This document shows positions 10,527-22,009 of a DNA stretch of 64,000 nt, one piece after another. This stretch comes from Limonium bicolor (lineage: Eukaryota > Streptophyta > Magnoliopsida > Caryophyllales > Plumbaginaceae). The DNA lies in the NCBI GenBank assembly GCA_023374045.1, contig CM041778.1, positions 364,596,831 through 364,660,830 on the forward strand. The letters run 5' to 3'. The translations under genes were made by a program, and so were the position numbers. A model generated the notes under the pieces. The model did not search any database and was not told the DNA's origin. It saw only the letters and a list, made by a program, of their open reading frames with translations. The number at the start of each line of letters is the position of its first letter. Within the stretch, counting starts at the first letter, position 1.

Positions 10527-12467
10527 TGTAATACTCCGTATTTCATTTTCAGATTTTATAACATTTCGGGTTATGTTATTGCTTATGATATGTGGTGCCT
10601 TGTTTAGCTGGTGGGACGTCCGAGGCATATAATTAAAAGACGAGGGACAAGGAGGTCTTTTTCCCCCCTCTTTTATTTTGGTAAGTCATTAATAAGGAAA
10701 AGAGGGTCCATCATTTTATGTTATCGCTCAGTTTTCCCGATCAGTTTTCAAGATGTGGTATTCCCTCTCGATAGTTTGTGCGCTCTCCCTCTCTTCCCCT
10801 TTGCTGTTGCGTTTTGGTTTGAATCTGGTCCTGTTGTCGTTGTCTCCCCTCTGCGGTAATTCAGGTTTTCTTTCCTCTTCGATTCCGATGGTTTTCGCTT
10901 CTGTTTTGAGAGGGCAGTTTTCTGATTGTTGGGCTATCTGAATTGTGAATTCAGCGTTGATCTGTGCTCCTTCTCTACTGCTGTTCGTCTGACTGTGTGT
11001 AGACATTGTCTGGACTGATTTAACTCTGCAATTCGATGTAAGTGGGGGATGGAATCGGGGTTGTGCATTCACCCTCGGGGGACTGTTTGTAATCGCTGTT
11101 TGATTGAGAATTCGGGTTGCGTTGCATGGTTTGATTGCGTTTTTGGTGTTGTTGATCAATTGGTTAAACCCCTGTGGGCACTGTTTTGCACTTCTGGATT
11201 GTTTATTGAATTTGGTGATGAATTGATGTTGTTTTTCTGCCTCTGTTACCTGTTGCGAACTGCTGTTTTTGCGATGTCCGGACGTCTGTCTGAACATGGA
11301 AGTTCGGACAGTGCATCTGGCGTGCCTCTGATTTCCGAGATTTTGAAGTGTCCGAACGTCGGTCCAAACTTATAAGTTCGGACACGATGCGAGGACGGGT
11401 TTTTGATATGAGTTTCGACATGTGTCTGAACTTGCAAGGTCGGACGCAAGTTCGGACACCATGAATGTTTTGGTTTTGACTCCGAACTTACGTCCGAACT
11501 TCAACGTTCGGACGTAAGTTCGGACATTGACGATTTTGTGACCTCTGCTTCTCGGCCTCGGTCCGAACTTGCAAGGTCAGACGTAAGTTCGGACATGCTA
11601 CTGTTTTGGGCATAACTCCTCTGTTTTGGCTCCGTTTTGAGTTCCGTTTACGGGGTTGGATTCCCCTACTTGTGTACAAGCTTCTTGTGTTGTTGACATG
11701 CATTTCCATGCACTCAAGATCTGTTTTGAGAGCTTTTGGTTTTGGGACCTAGTTACATTGCTTCTGAGCCTTGGATAGTCGGGTCGGGCTGTCCCGTAGC
11801 ATGCTACGCAGTAATTCCTTCTGATTACGCTCCTTAGGGTCTCCCTTAGGGCATTATGTGACCGACATGTCTGTTAGCTGTCTCTACGGCTTCTGTTGTG
11901 GGATCTTCGGATCCATAGGACATTATGTGAGTCCTTCTGTTGTGTCAGCTTGTTTCTAGTGTCCCACCTCTTTGCTTCTGATTCAGAAGGTCCGACTATG
12001 ATTTGATGTGATGTTCCACTCTACTTTCTGCTTCGTGATTCTCGTCCATCTGTTTATAAATGATTACGCCTTCCTCTGTTTATACAACCTTCTACTTCTG
12101 TTTTGAGTAGGCTTCCTTGAAGAAGTCTTCTGCTTGCTGGGCTGTTTAGCTCACCCCTTTACTTATGATGCAGGATGAGCTCGTGGGATCTTCTCTCTTT
12201 ATCCCCTTCTGGAGCTGTTCGTTTCTTTATGTTTAATTAGACTTTTGTATCGCTTAGCGCTTTAGACGCTTTTGGATCTTATGTAGCCTTCGGGCCTTAC
12301 TTTGGTATTTGACTGATGAACTCGTTTGGATATTGTAAGTTCTTTTGGTCTTTATACAAGCTTTGTTTTGGTTTTGGGTTGATCTGTGTTAGAGCCTTGC
12401 GACGTTAGGTAATAGACTCGCGGCGTGTAACGGCCCTAACTCCTAGGCTGGTCTTGGGGTCGTTACA
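10527..12467 (+). repeat. H 5' LTR
   Basis: TG...CA, 1941 bp. It lacks about 30 bp that the 3' LTR has near 25541-25571. The segment 11275-11600 is packed with inverted GTTCGGAC/GTCCGAAC motifs, for example GTCCGAACTTGCAAGG followed by a reverse complement arm. Confidence 0.92.
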
Positions 12468-12472
12468 TTTAG

Positions 12473-12488
12473 TGGTATCAGAGCCAGG
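12473..12488 (+). promoter_or_regulatory. H primer binding site
   Basis: TGGTATCAGAGCCAGG, a long match to the initiator tRNA-Met 3' end, five bases after the LTR. Confidence 0.9.
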
Positions 12489-12598
12489 TTGCTCGTTCTT
12501 TGGTGTTTGTGGGGTATGTCTGCATGTGTGGGTGTCCGAAATGTCTGCTGTATGATGTTTGATGGTTTCTGATCAATTTTGGTGTTTGCATCTTCAGT

Positions 12599-13076
12599 AT
12601 GCCTCCCCGACGTTTAGGACGAGGTGCAGCCTCAGGGGATGCTCCCTAGGGGGACATCGCTGAGATAGTGCAGCAGGTGGTCACCCAGGTGCTACAAACA
12701 GTAGGGACCACTGCTGGCCCAGCGACAGGAGCTGGTAACGCGGGGGGCAGCAATGTGAAGGAGCTTCAGGAGTTCCTGAAGCTGAAGCCGCCTTCCTTTG
12801 ATGCTAGTGGCGACCCACAGGAGGCAAGCCACTGGATCACTGCCATTGAGGACCTTCTACGGGTCATGGGATGTGAGGAGGATCAGAAGGTTGGGTTCGC
12901 CATGTTTATGTTCCAGTCGGAGGCGAAGGTGTGGTAGAAGACGGTTGAGGGGCAGTACCCCCACCCATGGACTTGGGAGCAGTTTAGGGGCTGCTTCACC
13001 AGCAGTTTTACCCGAATGTCTTTCGGGACCAGAAGATTGTGGAGTATGGGAGACTCCGCCAGACGAAGAAGATGAC
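12599..13076 (+). pseudogene. gag: H gag, N-terminal part, cut by element I
   Basis: ATG at 12599 (MPPRRLGRG). An early stop TAG lies at 12647, and another TAG lies after the motif SEAKVW near 12935. The body contains LKPPSFDASGDPQEASHWI, the usual gypsy gag retrotrans_gag start. The frame is shifted before the insertion point at 13076. The second part continues at 21251 in the same sense after the Athila insertion and one copy of ATGAC are disregarded. Confidence 0.88.
13072..13076 (+). repeat. Element I target-site duplication, left copy (ATGAC)
   Basis: ATGAC equals 21251-21255. The H gag sequence is continuous across the removed insertion. Confidence 0.93.
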
Positions 13077-14527
13077 TGTTGGAGAAATATGTGACTAATT
13101 CTACTACTTAGGCAGTGTACCTAATCGTTTTGCGGAATAGTGGAATTGTGGGGTGTCGAACTCTTGGGGACCTTGCTGTGGTTTAACTGATAGTGTAAAT
13201 TAACTGAGAATTCTAATTAGACTGTTGAATAGAAACTCATCATTTTTTAGGAAGGTTGTGGTTTAACACTTAATGTAAATAAAAACAGTAAAAGAACAAT
13301 TAATTAGAACAGAATAATAGCGGTTTATAAAACTCTTTTGTTTTTAAGAAGCACCCTGGGTTGTTCTGCTCACCTATTTTATCCAATTATATTACTATAA
13401 ACTTCTACCATTTTAACAATAAACTCAGGAATTTTAATTAGTTCGTTGACCGGTCCTTACAATAAACCCTGATTAATTTAAATAAAGCTGCAATCCTTGC
13501 CCAAGTTATTATAAATTAATCGCTTTATTAACAATTCCTATTGGAGACAGATTAACCTATAGGCGAACCTCGCTTCTAGTCATTAACCCGTTTTGACTTC
13601 TTCTGTCTAGAACCTTGTCTCAGCACCGCATTTTAACAGAGAACTACAAATATCACTTTAATAATCGCCTGAATATTAAAGCGCATTAAGAACGAGAATC
13701 AAAATATTGCTTGAACAGATTATAGTAGAAAATATACGTAACACGATTGTATAAAATAAGCTTGCTTTCCAACCCGGGAGGCTAAAGTTATTACTCACAC
13801 ATAATTATAAAAACAAACGTAAGTACGACAGACATTAAAACTGAATAGATTTAACTGATAATATTTGGGGAGGTTGGACAGAACAACGGTATGGAAAATG
13901 GAATGTTTTTATGGGATGAGATGAAGTGAGGATTTATGTGGAGATTATGTAGATGAGATGTATGATTTTTGGAGAGAAAATGGAGATTTTATGGAGGAAA
14001 AATGGCATAAGTTTGGAGGTGGAATGAGATATGGATTAATGGAGGGTTGTAGGTGTATTTATAGAGAAATATGGTAAAAGGGGAGGTAAGGCGGTGGTGT
14101 TAACGTGTGAAGAGATAATGATTTTATCTCTTCACACTGCTGCTGTTGCGCCCTGTACGCTGGCAAGATCGACATGTCCGGACCACCGTCCGGACCAGAC
14201 TGGTCCGGACATGTCGATTTTCTTCTCGGGTGTGCTGGTGTCTTCGTCCGGACCAGGTGATCCGGACACTGGTCCGGACCAAGGGTCTTTTGCCTCTAAA
14301 ATGTTCGTTTTAGCTCCGATTTGATCCCCGTTTTGCCTACGCGTTCGTCTCTTCTGTGTACTTTGCTCCTAGCTTGGTTTTCCTCATGTTTAACCAATAA
14401 ATTTGTGAGATAATCAATAAAACATAACTAGAGGAAAAACATACGATAAGTGAGTAATATTATCCTGAAAGTAAGTAAGTACAAGGTAAATTAAACCCTT
14501 AAATGTCTATGTATTTCTCACTTATCA
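13077..14527 (-). repeat. Element I 3' LTR
   Basis: Plus strand TGTTGGAGAAATATGTGAC to CTTATCA, 1451 bp, near-identical to 19782-21250 with a few small indels. It contains a perfect 17-bp inverted repeat at 14169-14185 and 14201-14217 (arm TCGACATGTCCGGACCA). Confidence 0.93.
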
Positions 14528-15794
14528 AACTCCCCCACAATTATCTTTTGCTTGTCCTCAAGCAAATCTTTCTGACATAATGTTTAAACAAGTTAAACAG
14601 ACAATAATCAAGTAAGGAGAGCACAGAAGAGGTAATTGCCAATCTTTTCAGATTTTAAAAGGGTACTAATAACATTAAATTTATTTAGATATATTTCTCT
14701 ATTTCTGAGAATAACTCTGAAATCCTACAAAAGAAAGAGAAGCAGTACCATGAGAATTCTGCTTTTAACCCTGAGCCAATCCACCATTTTCTTTCACATT
14801 TCCTTTGAACGACAAGGGGTATGAAGTAAAATCCTATTCCATTATACCTTTCAATGCCATATACTCATGATCCATGAAGAAGTTTCTATCATTTTGGTAC
14901 AGAATGCACATATACTTCAATTTTGAAGTTCATTTTTCTTTTACCTCCGACTTTTCTCTCCACCCTTGTAGCGGTTTTGGGTCTACTATCCCAGATACCG
15001 AGTACCTTAGGTAGCCGGGTGATGAAGCACCCCTAAGAACTTAATAACCGAGTGGACGAGGCCTGTTTAGGATCAGAATATGCCTGTTTGGATCAGAGGA
15101 GTACCTTGCCTTGTTATTTTTCCACCATTTATTTCCAAATCAAATCCAGGCTCAAAGTCAAAACAAAATTTAAATGATAATTTCCTCAGAATTTTTTAGC
15201 ATTGAGTAAGGAGCAGAGTGTTTTTTTTTGTACGTACCCTTTAAACCTGTTAACACCGGCATTACTCCCTATATGGCTCCTTCTTTGATTATTAATCACT
15301 TAACAAATTTAAACACAGTGTCGAAAAAGAGACCAACTTAAGAGCAAGCTTTTGATTATTATATCTCCCCCACACTTGAACCAAAGCAATGCCCTCATTG
15401 CAGAGAAAGAATTAAAATAACAGGGCATGCAAACTACCTGGGTAATGATCAAAAAGCATGGCAATAGGAGATATTGAAAATTTAAAGAGCAAGGTAAAGA
15501 TAGTGTACTCCCCAGATTTATGCAGAATATGTAGTGTAGCTCCCCCACACTTGAGTTCAGCTGTCGAAATGTGCAAGATGTTCCTGGAATAAATATTCTA
15601 AACAGCCAGAACAACTCAAGTTAATTCTCCTCGTTCTCTCTCCTTTCTTTTTTATTTCACTCTTTTTTTTCTTTTTTTATCATAAAATAAGATACAGAAT
15701 ATAAGCACAATACAGATTAAAAAGATAGATAGTAGGGTGCCTCCTACCAAGCTGCCCATCTTTATGGTCTTTGGCTAGACCGTACCTGAGTACT
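14528..15794 (-). other. Element I non-coding tail between integrase and 3' LTR
   Basis: No env-like gene remains. A GTGGGGGAGTT purine tract (minus strand, 14528-14538) precedes the 3' LTR. The block 14780-15090 is related to 1550-1860 near copia-1. It can fold as a CTTAGG/CCTAAG outer stem enclosing GGGTG-ATGAAG-CACCC at 15006-15037. Sequence at 15361-15410 (CTCCCCCACACTTGAACC and following) is a common Athila/Tat tail motif. Confidence 0.7.
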
Positions 15795-17030
15795 TTAAGT
15801 TGTGACTGGATCTTTGAGAAGAAGCGCAGAAGCCTCTTCGTTGTCTAATGTGGTTCCCAGAAATAGTTTTATTCGAGCTCCATTTACTTTAAACGATCCT
15901 CCTTTCTTATTGTCCAATTCCACAGCTCCATAAGGAGAGGTGGATATGATTGTAAATGGTCCAGACCAGAAGGATTTTAACTTACCTGGGAAGAACTTAA
16001 GTCTGGAGTTATAAAGAAGGACCTGATCTCCTGTTTTGAATTCTCGCTTGGCAATCATCTTATCGTGCCAACGCTTGGTCTTCTCCTTATAAATCACTGC
16101 ATTTTCATATGAGTCATTCCGAAGTTCCTCTAGCTCAGTCAACTGGAACTTCCTCTTTTCACACCGCTTGTTGTAGATCAAAGTTTAACACCTTCAGAGC
16201 CCAATAAGATTTGTGCTCTAATTCCACAGGCAAGTGGCATGCCTTCCCAAAAACTAGTTTGTAGGGAGACACGCCAATAGGTGTTTTGAAGGCGGTGCGG
16301 TATGCCCATAGTGCATCGTCCAATTTCAGAGACCAATCCTTTCGAGAAGAGCTCACCGTCTTCTGCAGAATCCATTTTAGCTCTCTATTTGTTATCTCTG
16401 CCTGACCATTCGTTTGAGGATGGTATGGTAGAGCAACCTTATGTCGGACTCCATATTTCTTCAGGAGAGCATCAAACTGGCGATTGCAGAAGTGAGATCC
16501 ACCATCGCTGATTATTGCTCTAGGAACGCCGAATCGAGTGAATATATTCTTCTTTATAAACTTCATCACAACTTTACCATCATTAGTAGAGCAAGCAAGG
16601 GCTTCCGCCCATTTAGAGACATAATCAACTGCTACTAAGATGTATAAATTTCCACAAGAATTTGGGAAGGGTCCCATAAAATCAATCCCCCAAACATCAA
16701 ATAATTCAACCTCCAGCATATTGTTCAAGGGTAGTTCATTACGGCGAGAAATGTTACCTTGCCTTTGACACCGATCACAAGTAGACACAAAAGCATGACA
16801 ATCTTTGTGAAGGGTGTTCCAATAGAAACCGGATTCAAGTACCTTAGCAGCTGTACGGGTTGCACCGTGATGTCCGCCGGTTTCTCTAGAATGGCAGTGG
16901 AGAAGGATATTTCTGATTTCCGTCTGTGGCACACATCTCCTTATAATACCATCTGCACAGATTTTGAAAAGAAATGGATCATCCCATAAATAATGTTTGA
17001 CAATCGAAAAGAACCTTTTTCGCTGTGATA
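15795..17030 (-). pseudogene. pol: Athila integrase (element I)
   Basis: The zinc-binding HHCC region is present near 16910-16770 ([14 protein letters not shown], then CDRCQRQ). The catalytic core shows all three acidic positions: [17 protein letters not shown] and [12 protein letters not shown]-terminal region (15795-16181) carries GDQVLLYNSRLKFFPGKLKS and SGPFTI, the usual gypsy integrase tail. A frameshift near 16170 separates the core from the C-terminal part. Function in an intact element: insertion of the cDNA. Contiguous upstream with RNase H. Confidence 0.9.
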
Positions 17031-18847
17031 TGTCATATCAGCTGGGATGATCTGTAGCCAGATAATTGGCAATATCGGCAAACCAAGGGTCTCCTGCCGT
17101 TTGGATTGTGAATACTGCCTCGTCCGGGAAAAACTCATTGATGGGTCTTTCGTCTTCTGGTCCCTCCATCCTTGACAAGTGGTCAGCCACGACATTCTGG
17201 ATACCTCTCTTATCTCTTATCTCTATGTCGAATTCTTGTAAGAGAAGTATCCATCTTATCAACCTGGTTTTGCATCTGCTTTGGCAAATATACTTGAGGG
17301 CAGAATGATCAGTATGAATAATAACCTTACTACCCAATAAATATGGACGGAATTTATCCAAAGCAAAGACGACTGCCAGCAATTCTTTTTCGGTGGTGGC
17401 ATAATTTTTCTGAGCATCATTTAGAGTACGACTTGCATAATAAATGACTCTCAGAATTTTATCCATTTTTTGGCACAAAACAGCACCCACCGCATAATCA
17501 CTGGCGTCACACATGATTTCAAAAGGTTGGGACCAGTCGGGTGATACCACAATAGAGCAGAGACAAGTTTTTCTTTTAACAAATTAAAAGCTGCTAAACA
17601 TTCATCAGAAAAATGAAATTTAGCATCTTTAGTCAGTAGAGTACAGAGAGGCTTAGAAATCTTGGAAAAGTTTTTAATGAATCTTCTGTAAAAACCAGCA
17701 TGTCCAAGAAAACTTCGAATACCTCTTACAGTAGTAGGAGGTGGGAGTTTTTCTATTACCTCAATCTTAGCGCGATCCACCTCAATACCTTTTGAAGACA
17801 CGTTATGTCCTAGCACGATCCCTTCCGAACCATGAAGTGACATTTCTCCCAGTTCAGGACTAGATTTGTGTCTTCACACCTGGCCAAAATAAGATCAAGA
17901 TTCTCCAGGCAAGTGTCAAATGTCGAACCAAAGACAGAGAAGTCATCCATAAAGACTTCTATACATTTTTCAATGTAGTCAGAGAAAATAGCCATCATGC
18001 ACCGTTGAAAAGTAGCTGGTGCATTACACAATCCGAACGACATTCTTTTATAAGCATATGTTCCATAAGGACAGGTAAAAGTAGTTTTATCCTGATCTTC
18101 TGGAGCAATTGGGATCTGAAAGTATCCTGAATAGCCATCTAGAAAACAGTAGTAATCTTGACCTGCTAACCTTTCCAGCATTTGGTCAATAAAGGGCAAG
18201 GGAAAATGATCCTTACGTGTAGCAGTATTCAATTTTCTGTAGTCTATACAAACTCTCCATCCGGTAGTAGTGCGTTGAGGAATCAACTCACCTTTCTCGT
18301 TAGGAACTACAGTTATTCCGCCCTTTTTTGGAACTACCTGCACTGGACTTACCCACTTGCTATCTGAAATTGGATAAATAATGCCAGCGTCAAGTAGTTT
18401 TATTACCTCTTTCTTGACCACCTCTTTTAGAACGGGATTGAGACGCCTCTGTGGTTGTGCTAATGCCCTGAAGTCATCTTCCATATATATTCGATGAGAG
18501 CACAGAGATGGGCTTATTCCTTTGATATCCGCTATCGACCAACCGATAGCGGTCGTATGTTTGCGTAGTACCCCTAAAAGTTGCTTTTCCTGCACATCTG
18601 ATAATTTAGATGAGATAATAACTGGTAAATCAGATGGCTGTTTTAGAAAAGCGTATTTTAAATGAGGGGGAAGAGGTTTCATTTCGACTGTAGGTGCTTT
18701 TTCGATGGATGGCTTTGGTCTGTCTGCGTTTCTTTCTACTGGCTCGAATCTTTGTTGGTAGGAACGGAAATATGGCTTATGCTTGTTTAACTCTTCAGCC
18801 ATGAGAGCAATATCAGGATTTTCGTCATCAGCTTCACAAGATGCCAT
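17031..18847 (-). pseudogene. pol: Athila reverse transcriptase-RNase H (element I)
   Basis: RT (18847-17810) shows LLDAGIIYPISDSKWVSPVQ, WRVCIDYRKLNTATRKDHFP, FLDGYSGYFQIPIAPEDQDK, MSFGLCNAPATFQRCM and the catalytic FMDDFSVFG. It continues after a frameshift near 17830 (RSFLGHAGFYRRFIKNFSKI). RNase H (17550-17038) has MCDASDYAVGAVL, TTEKELLAVVFA and HTDHSALKYI, ending near VVADHLSRMEG. The PVQVVPKKGGITVV insertion and NEKGELIP are typical of Athila RTs. Two frameshifts make it non-functional. Confidence 0.93.
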
Positions 18848-18858
18848 AAGACATCTTT

Positions 18859-19300
18859 CTAAGATCGTTTCTTTTTTCTGAGGAACGTCTCCTGTACTAA
18901 AGAGTCAATAGTGTCAATAGAAAAACAGATTTGTGTATCAGAAGGACGCTTCATGTTCCGGGTCATGTCAAAAACTACCTGCTCATCATGAAGTCTTAAA
19001 ATTATTTTACCTCCTTCAACATCAATTAAAGTTCTTGCAGTTCTCATAAAAGGTCTACCTAGGATTAGGGAACAGCTTGTTCTTCCTCAATGTCAATAAC
19101 AATGAAATCAGCAGGGAAAATAAATTTGCCAACAGAAACCACTAAATCTTCAACTTTTCCTTTAGGGTGGATGATGGAACGATCAGCTAGTTGTAGCTGC
19201 ACAGGAGTAGGAGAGCATTGACCTATACCTAATTTCTTAAAGAAAGATAAAGGCATTAAGTTAATACTTGCTCCTAAATCGCATAACCCGTTACCACAAT
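18859..19300 (-). pseudogene. pol: Athila aspartic protease (element I)
   Basis: The active-site region reads LCDLGASINLMPLSFFKKLG (Athila proteases use D-L-G-A). It is followed by QLADRSIIHPKGKVEDLVV and, after a frameshift near 19060, FMRTARTLIDVEGGKI and DEQVVFDM. Adjacent to RT on one side. On the other side coding sequence stops abruptly at about 19310. Confidence 0.85.
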
Positions 19301-19757
19301 TTATGTCAGGGGAATTTAAATGACAGAAATTAACTGACTGAAAATTTAATGTTAGGAGTTAGTATACAGGAAATTTGAAGTTAATAGTTAGTATACTGGA
19401 AATTATAAGTTAGTTACTGAAATTAAATGACAGAAATTATAAGTTAGTAATTAGTATACATAAATAAACTGACAGAAATTTAAATGTTAGAGTACTGAAA
19501 TTTAAATGTTAGATTACAGAAATTTAAGAGTTAGAAGTTAATTTATTGAAATTTAAAGGACAATGGAAATTAAATGACTGAAAAATAAATGACAATAAAA
19601 TAAAGAGCTGAAATTAGATGTCAGAAGTTAGATGTCCGAAGTTAGATGTCAGAAATTAAACAAACAACAAAATAATATAAATTAAAATTAAAGAGCAGCA
19701 AAAGCTAAACAGAAAACTCAATAAAATTTTAAAACTGTCAGTTAACCGTGCCGGAGG
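19301..19757 (-). repeat. AT-rich degenerate repeats in place of gag (element I leader)
   Basis: About 440 bp made of irregular units on the theme TGACAGAAATTAA / GAAATTTAAATGTTAGA, repeated more than ten times with length changes. No gag frame is seen. It may be the original leader, with gag deleted, or an expanded repeat. Confidence 0.7.
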
Positions 19758-19775
19758 TCCCCGGCAACGGCGCCA
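19758..19775 (-). promoter_or_regulatory. Element I primer binding site (tRNA-Asp type)
   Basis: Minus strand TGGCGCCGTTGCCGGGGA, an 18-base match of the tRNA-Asp 3' end class used by Athila elements, six bases from the LTR. Confidence 0.85.
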
Positions 19776-19781
19776 AAAACT

Positions 19782-21250
19782 TGTTGGAGAAATATGTGAC
19801 TACTTCTACCACTTAGGCAGTGTACCTAATCGTTTTGCGGAATAGTGGAATTGTGGGGTGTCGAACTCTTGGGGACCTTGCTGTGGTTTAACTGATAGTG
19901 TAAATTAACTGAGAATTCTAATTAGACTGTTGAATAGAAACTCATCATTTTTTAGGAAGGTTGTGGTTTAACACTTAATGTAAATTAAAACAGTAAAAGA
20001 ACAATTAATTAGAACAGAATAATAATAGCGGTTTATAAAACTCTTTTGTTTTTAAGAAGCACCCTGGGTTGTTCTGCTCACCTATTTTATCCAATTATAT
20101 TACTATAAACTTCTACCATTTTAACAATAAACTCAGGAATTTTAATTAGTTCGTTGACCGGTCCTTGTACAATAAACCCTGATTAATTTGAATAACAAGC
20201 TGCAATCCTTGCCCAAGTTATTATAAATTAATCGCTTTATTAACAATTCCTGTTGGAGACAGATTAACCTATAGGCGAACCTCGCTTCTAGTCATTAACC
20301 CGTTTTGACTTCTTCTGTCTAGAACCTTGTCTCAGCACCGCATTTTAACAAGAGAACTACAAATATTACTTTAATAATCAGCCTGAATATTAAAGCGCAT
20401 TAAGAACGAGAATCAAAATATTGCTTGAACAGATTATAGTAGAAAATATATGTAACACGATTGTATAAAATAAGCTTGCTTTCCAACCCGGGAGGCTAAA
20501 GTTATTACTCACACATAATTATAAAAACAAACAGCGTAAGTACGACAGACATTAAAACTGAATAGATTTAACTGATAATATTTGGATGGTGGTTGGACAG
20601 AACAACGGTATGGAAAATGGAATGTTTTTATGGGATGAGATGAAGTGAGGATTTATGTGGAGATTATGTAGATGAGATGTATGATTTTTGGAGAGAAAAT
20701 GGAGATTTTATGGAGGAAAAATGGCATAAGTTTGGAGGTGGAATGAGATATGGATTAATGGAGGGTTGTAGGTGTATTTATAGAGAAATATAGGTAAAAG
20801 GGGGAGGTAAGGCGATGGTGTTAACGTGTGAAGAGATAATTATTTTATCTCTTCACACTGCTGCTGTTGCGCCCTGTACGCTGGCAAGTTCGACATGTCC
20901 GGACCACCATCCGGACCAGACTGGTCCGGACATGTCGATTTTCTTCTCGGGTGTGCAGGCGTGTCTTCGTTTGGACCAGGTGATCCAGACACTGGTCCGG
21001 ACCAAGGGTCTTTTGCCTCTAAAATGTTCGTTTTAGCTCCGATTTGATCCCCGTTTTCGCCTACGCATTCGTCTCTTCGTGTACTTTGCTCCTAGCTTGG
21101 TTTTCCTCATGTTTAACCAATAAATTTGTGAGATAATCAATAAAACATAACTAGAGGAAAAACATACGATAAGTGAGTAATATTATCCTGAAAGTAAGTA
21201 AGTACAAGGTAAATTAAACCCTTAAATGTCTATGTATTTCTCACTTATCA
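19782..21250 (-). repeat. Element I 5' LTR
   Basis: 1469 bp, the pair of 13077-14527. It carries the same 17-bp inverted repeat at 20890-20906 and 20922-20938. Confidence 0.93.
20774..20783 (-). promoter_or_regulatory. TATA box of element I 5' LTR
   Basis: Minus strand CTATAAATAC. The GGTCCGGACC inverted-repeat cluster lies about 105-155 bp upstream in transcription sense. The same arrangement exists in the other LTR (TATA at about 14054). Confidence 0.55.
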
Positions 21251-22009
21251 ATGACGGTGGATGAGTATGTACGTAAGTTCATCTCCCTTTCTAAGTTTGT
21301 GCCAGAGCCGGATGACAATCGAAAGGCTAGGAAGTTTGAGGCTGCGTTGAGGGGTGATATTCGAGCTGCTGTGGCCCCTTTCCGCCACAAGACCTTTAGG
21401 GATGTGGCTGATGTGGCGTTGGTGGTAGAGGCTGAGCTGCAGGCCAGGCAGCGGTATGAGAAGAAGGACCAGATGCCCGACAAGGGCAAGGATCAGAAGA
21501 GGAAGGGTCGTGTGGAGGAGCCTGATAGGCGGGAGCAGGCTTCTTCTCAGAAGAAGAAGTACAGAGGAGACCGGGGTTCTTCTTCATCTGCATCTCCTGT
21601 TGTGGAGAAGTGTGCCAAGTGTGATCGTTTCCATCCAGGACGGGAGTGCTACAGGAAGTCCGGGGCATGCTTTAAGTGTGGTTCGCTAGACCATCGTATT
21701 GCCCAGTGTCCGCAGGCTAGAGGTGGAGGTGGCAATGGCGGTTCTGAGAGCCGAGGTGCTGGTTCGGGGTCTGGACAGAAGACTGGTCAGAAGAAGTCCC
21801 AGACCCAGACACGTGTGTATGCGCTAGCTGGTGAGCGAGACCGCGGTTCAGACCAAGTGGTGTCATGTATCCTTCATATCTCTTCTCAGCCAGTTTTTTG
21901 TTTGTTTGATTCAGGAGCTACCCACTCCTTTGTGTCTGCTGATTTAGTGGGTAGTCTCGGGTTGTCTGTGGTGCCTTGTGATGTGGATTTATGCATTTAT
22001 AGCCATTGA
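21251..22009 (+). pseudogene. gag-pro: H gag C-terminal part and protease
   Basis: Resumes H gag with TVDEYVRKFISLSKF after the Athila insertion. Then come a basic linker (KGKDQKRKGRVEEPDRRE), zinc knuckles CAKCDRFHPGREC and CFKCGSLDHRIAQC (21610-21710), a Gly-rich spacer and the retropepsin active site CLFDSGATHSFVS (about 21895-21935). The frame ends at a TGA at 22007-22009. Protease sequence continues in shifted frames to about 22150 ([13 protein letters not shown]). Confidence 0.92.

Larger units (their letters stand above)
13077..21250 (-). mobile_element. Athila-lineage Ty3-gypsy element I, gag missing
   Basis: Minus-strand element. Its 5' LTR is 19782-21250, the PBS for tRNA-Asp is at 19758-19775, PR-RT-RH-INT lie between 19300 and 15795, a non-coding tail of 1.27 kb follows, the PPT is at 14528-14538 and the 3' LTR is 13077-14527. 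The target duplication is ATGAC. RT motifs and the tRNA-Asp primer are characteristic of Athila. No gag frame exists between PBS and protease, where only about 0.45 kb of AT-rich repeats remains, so the copy is a deletion derivative. Confidence 0.92.

Noticed and set aside
11275..11600. Possible CRISPR-like array of GTTCGGAC repeats
   Set aside because: Spacing and unit length are irregular, units are inverted rather than direct, the same cluster is in both LTRs of H, and the DNA is plant nuclear.
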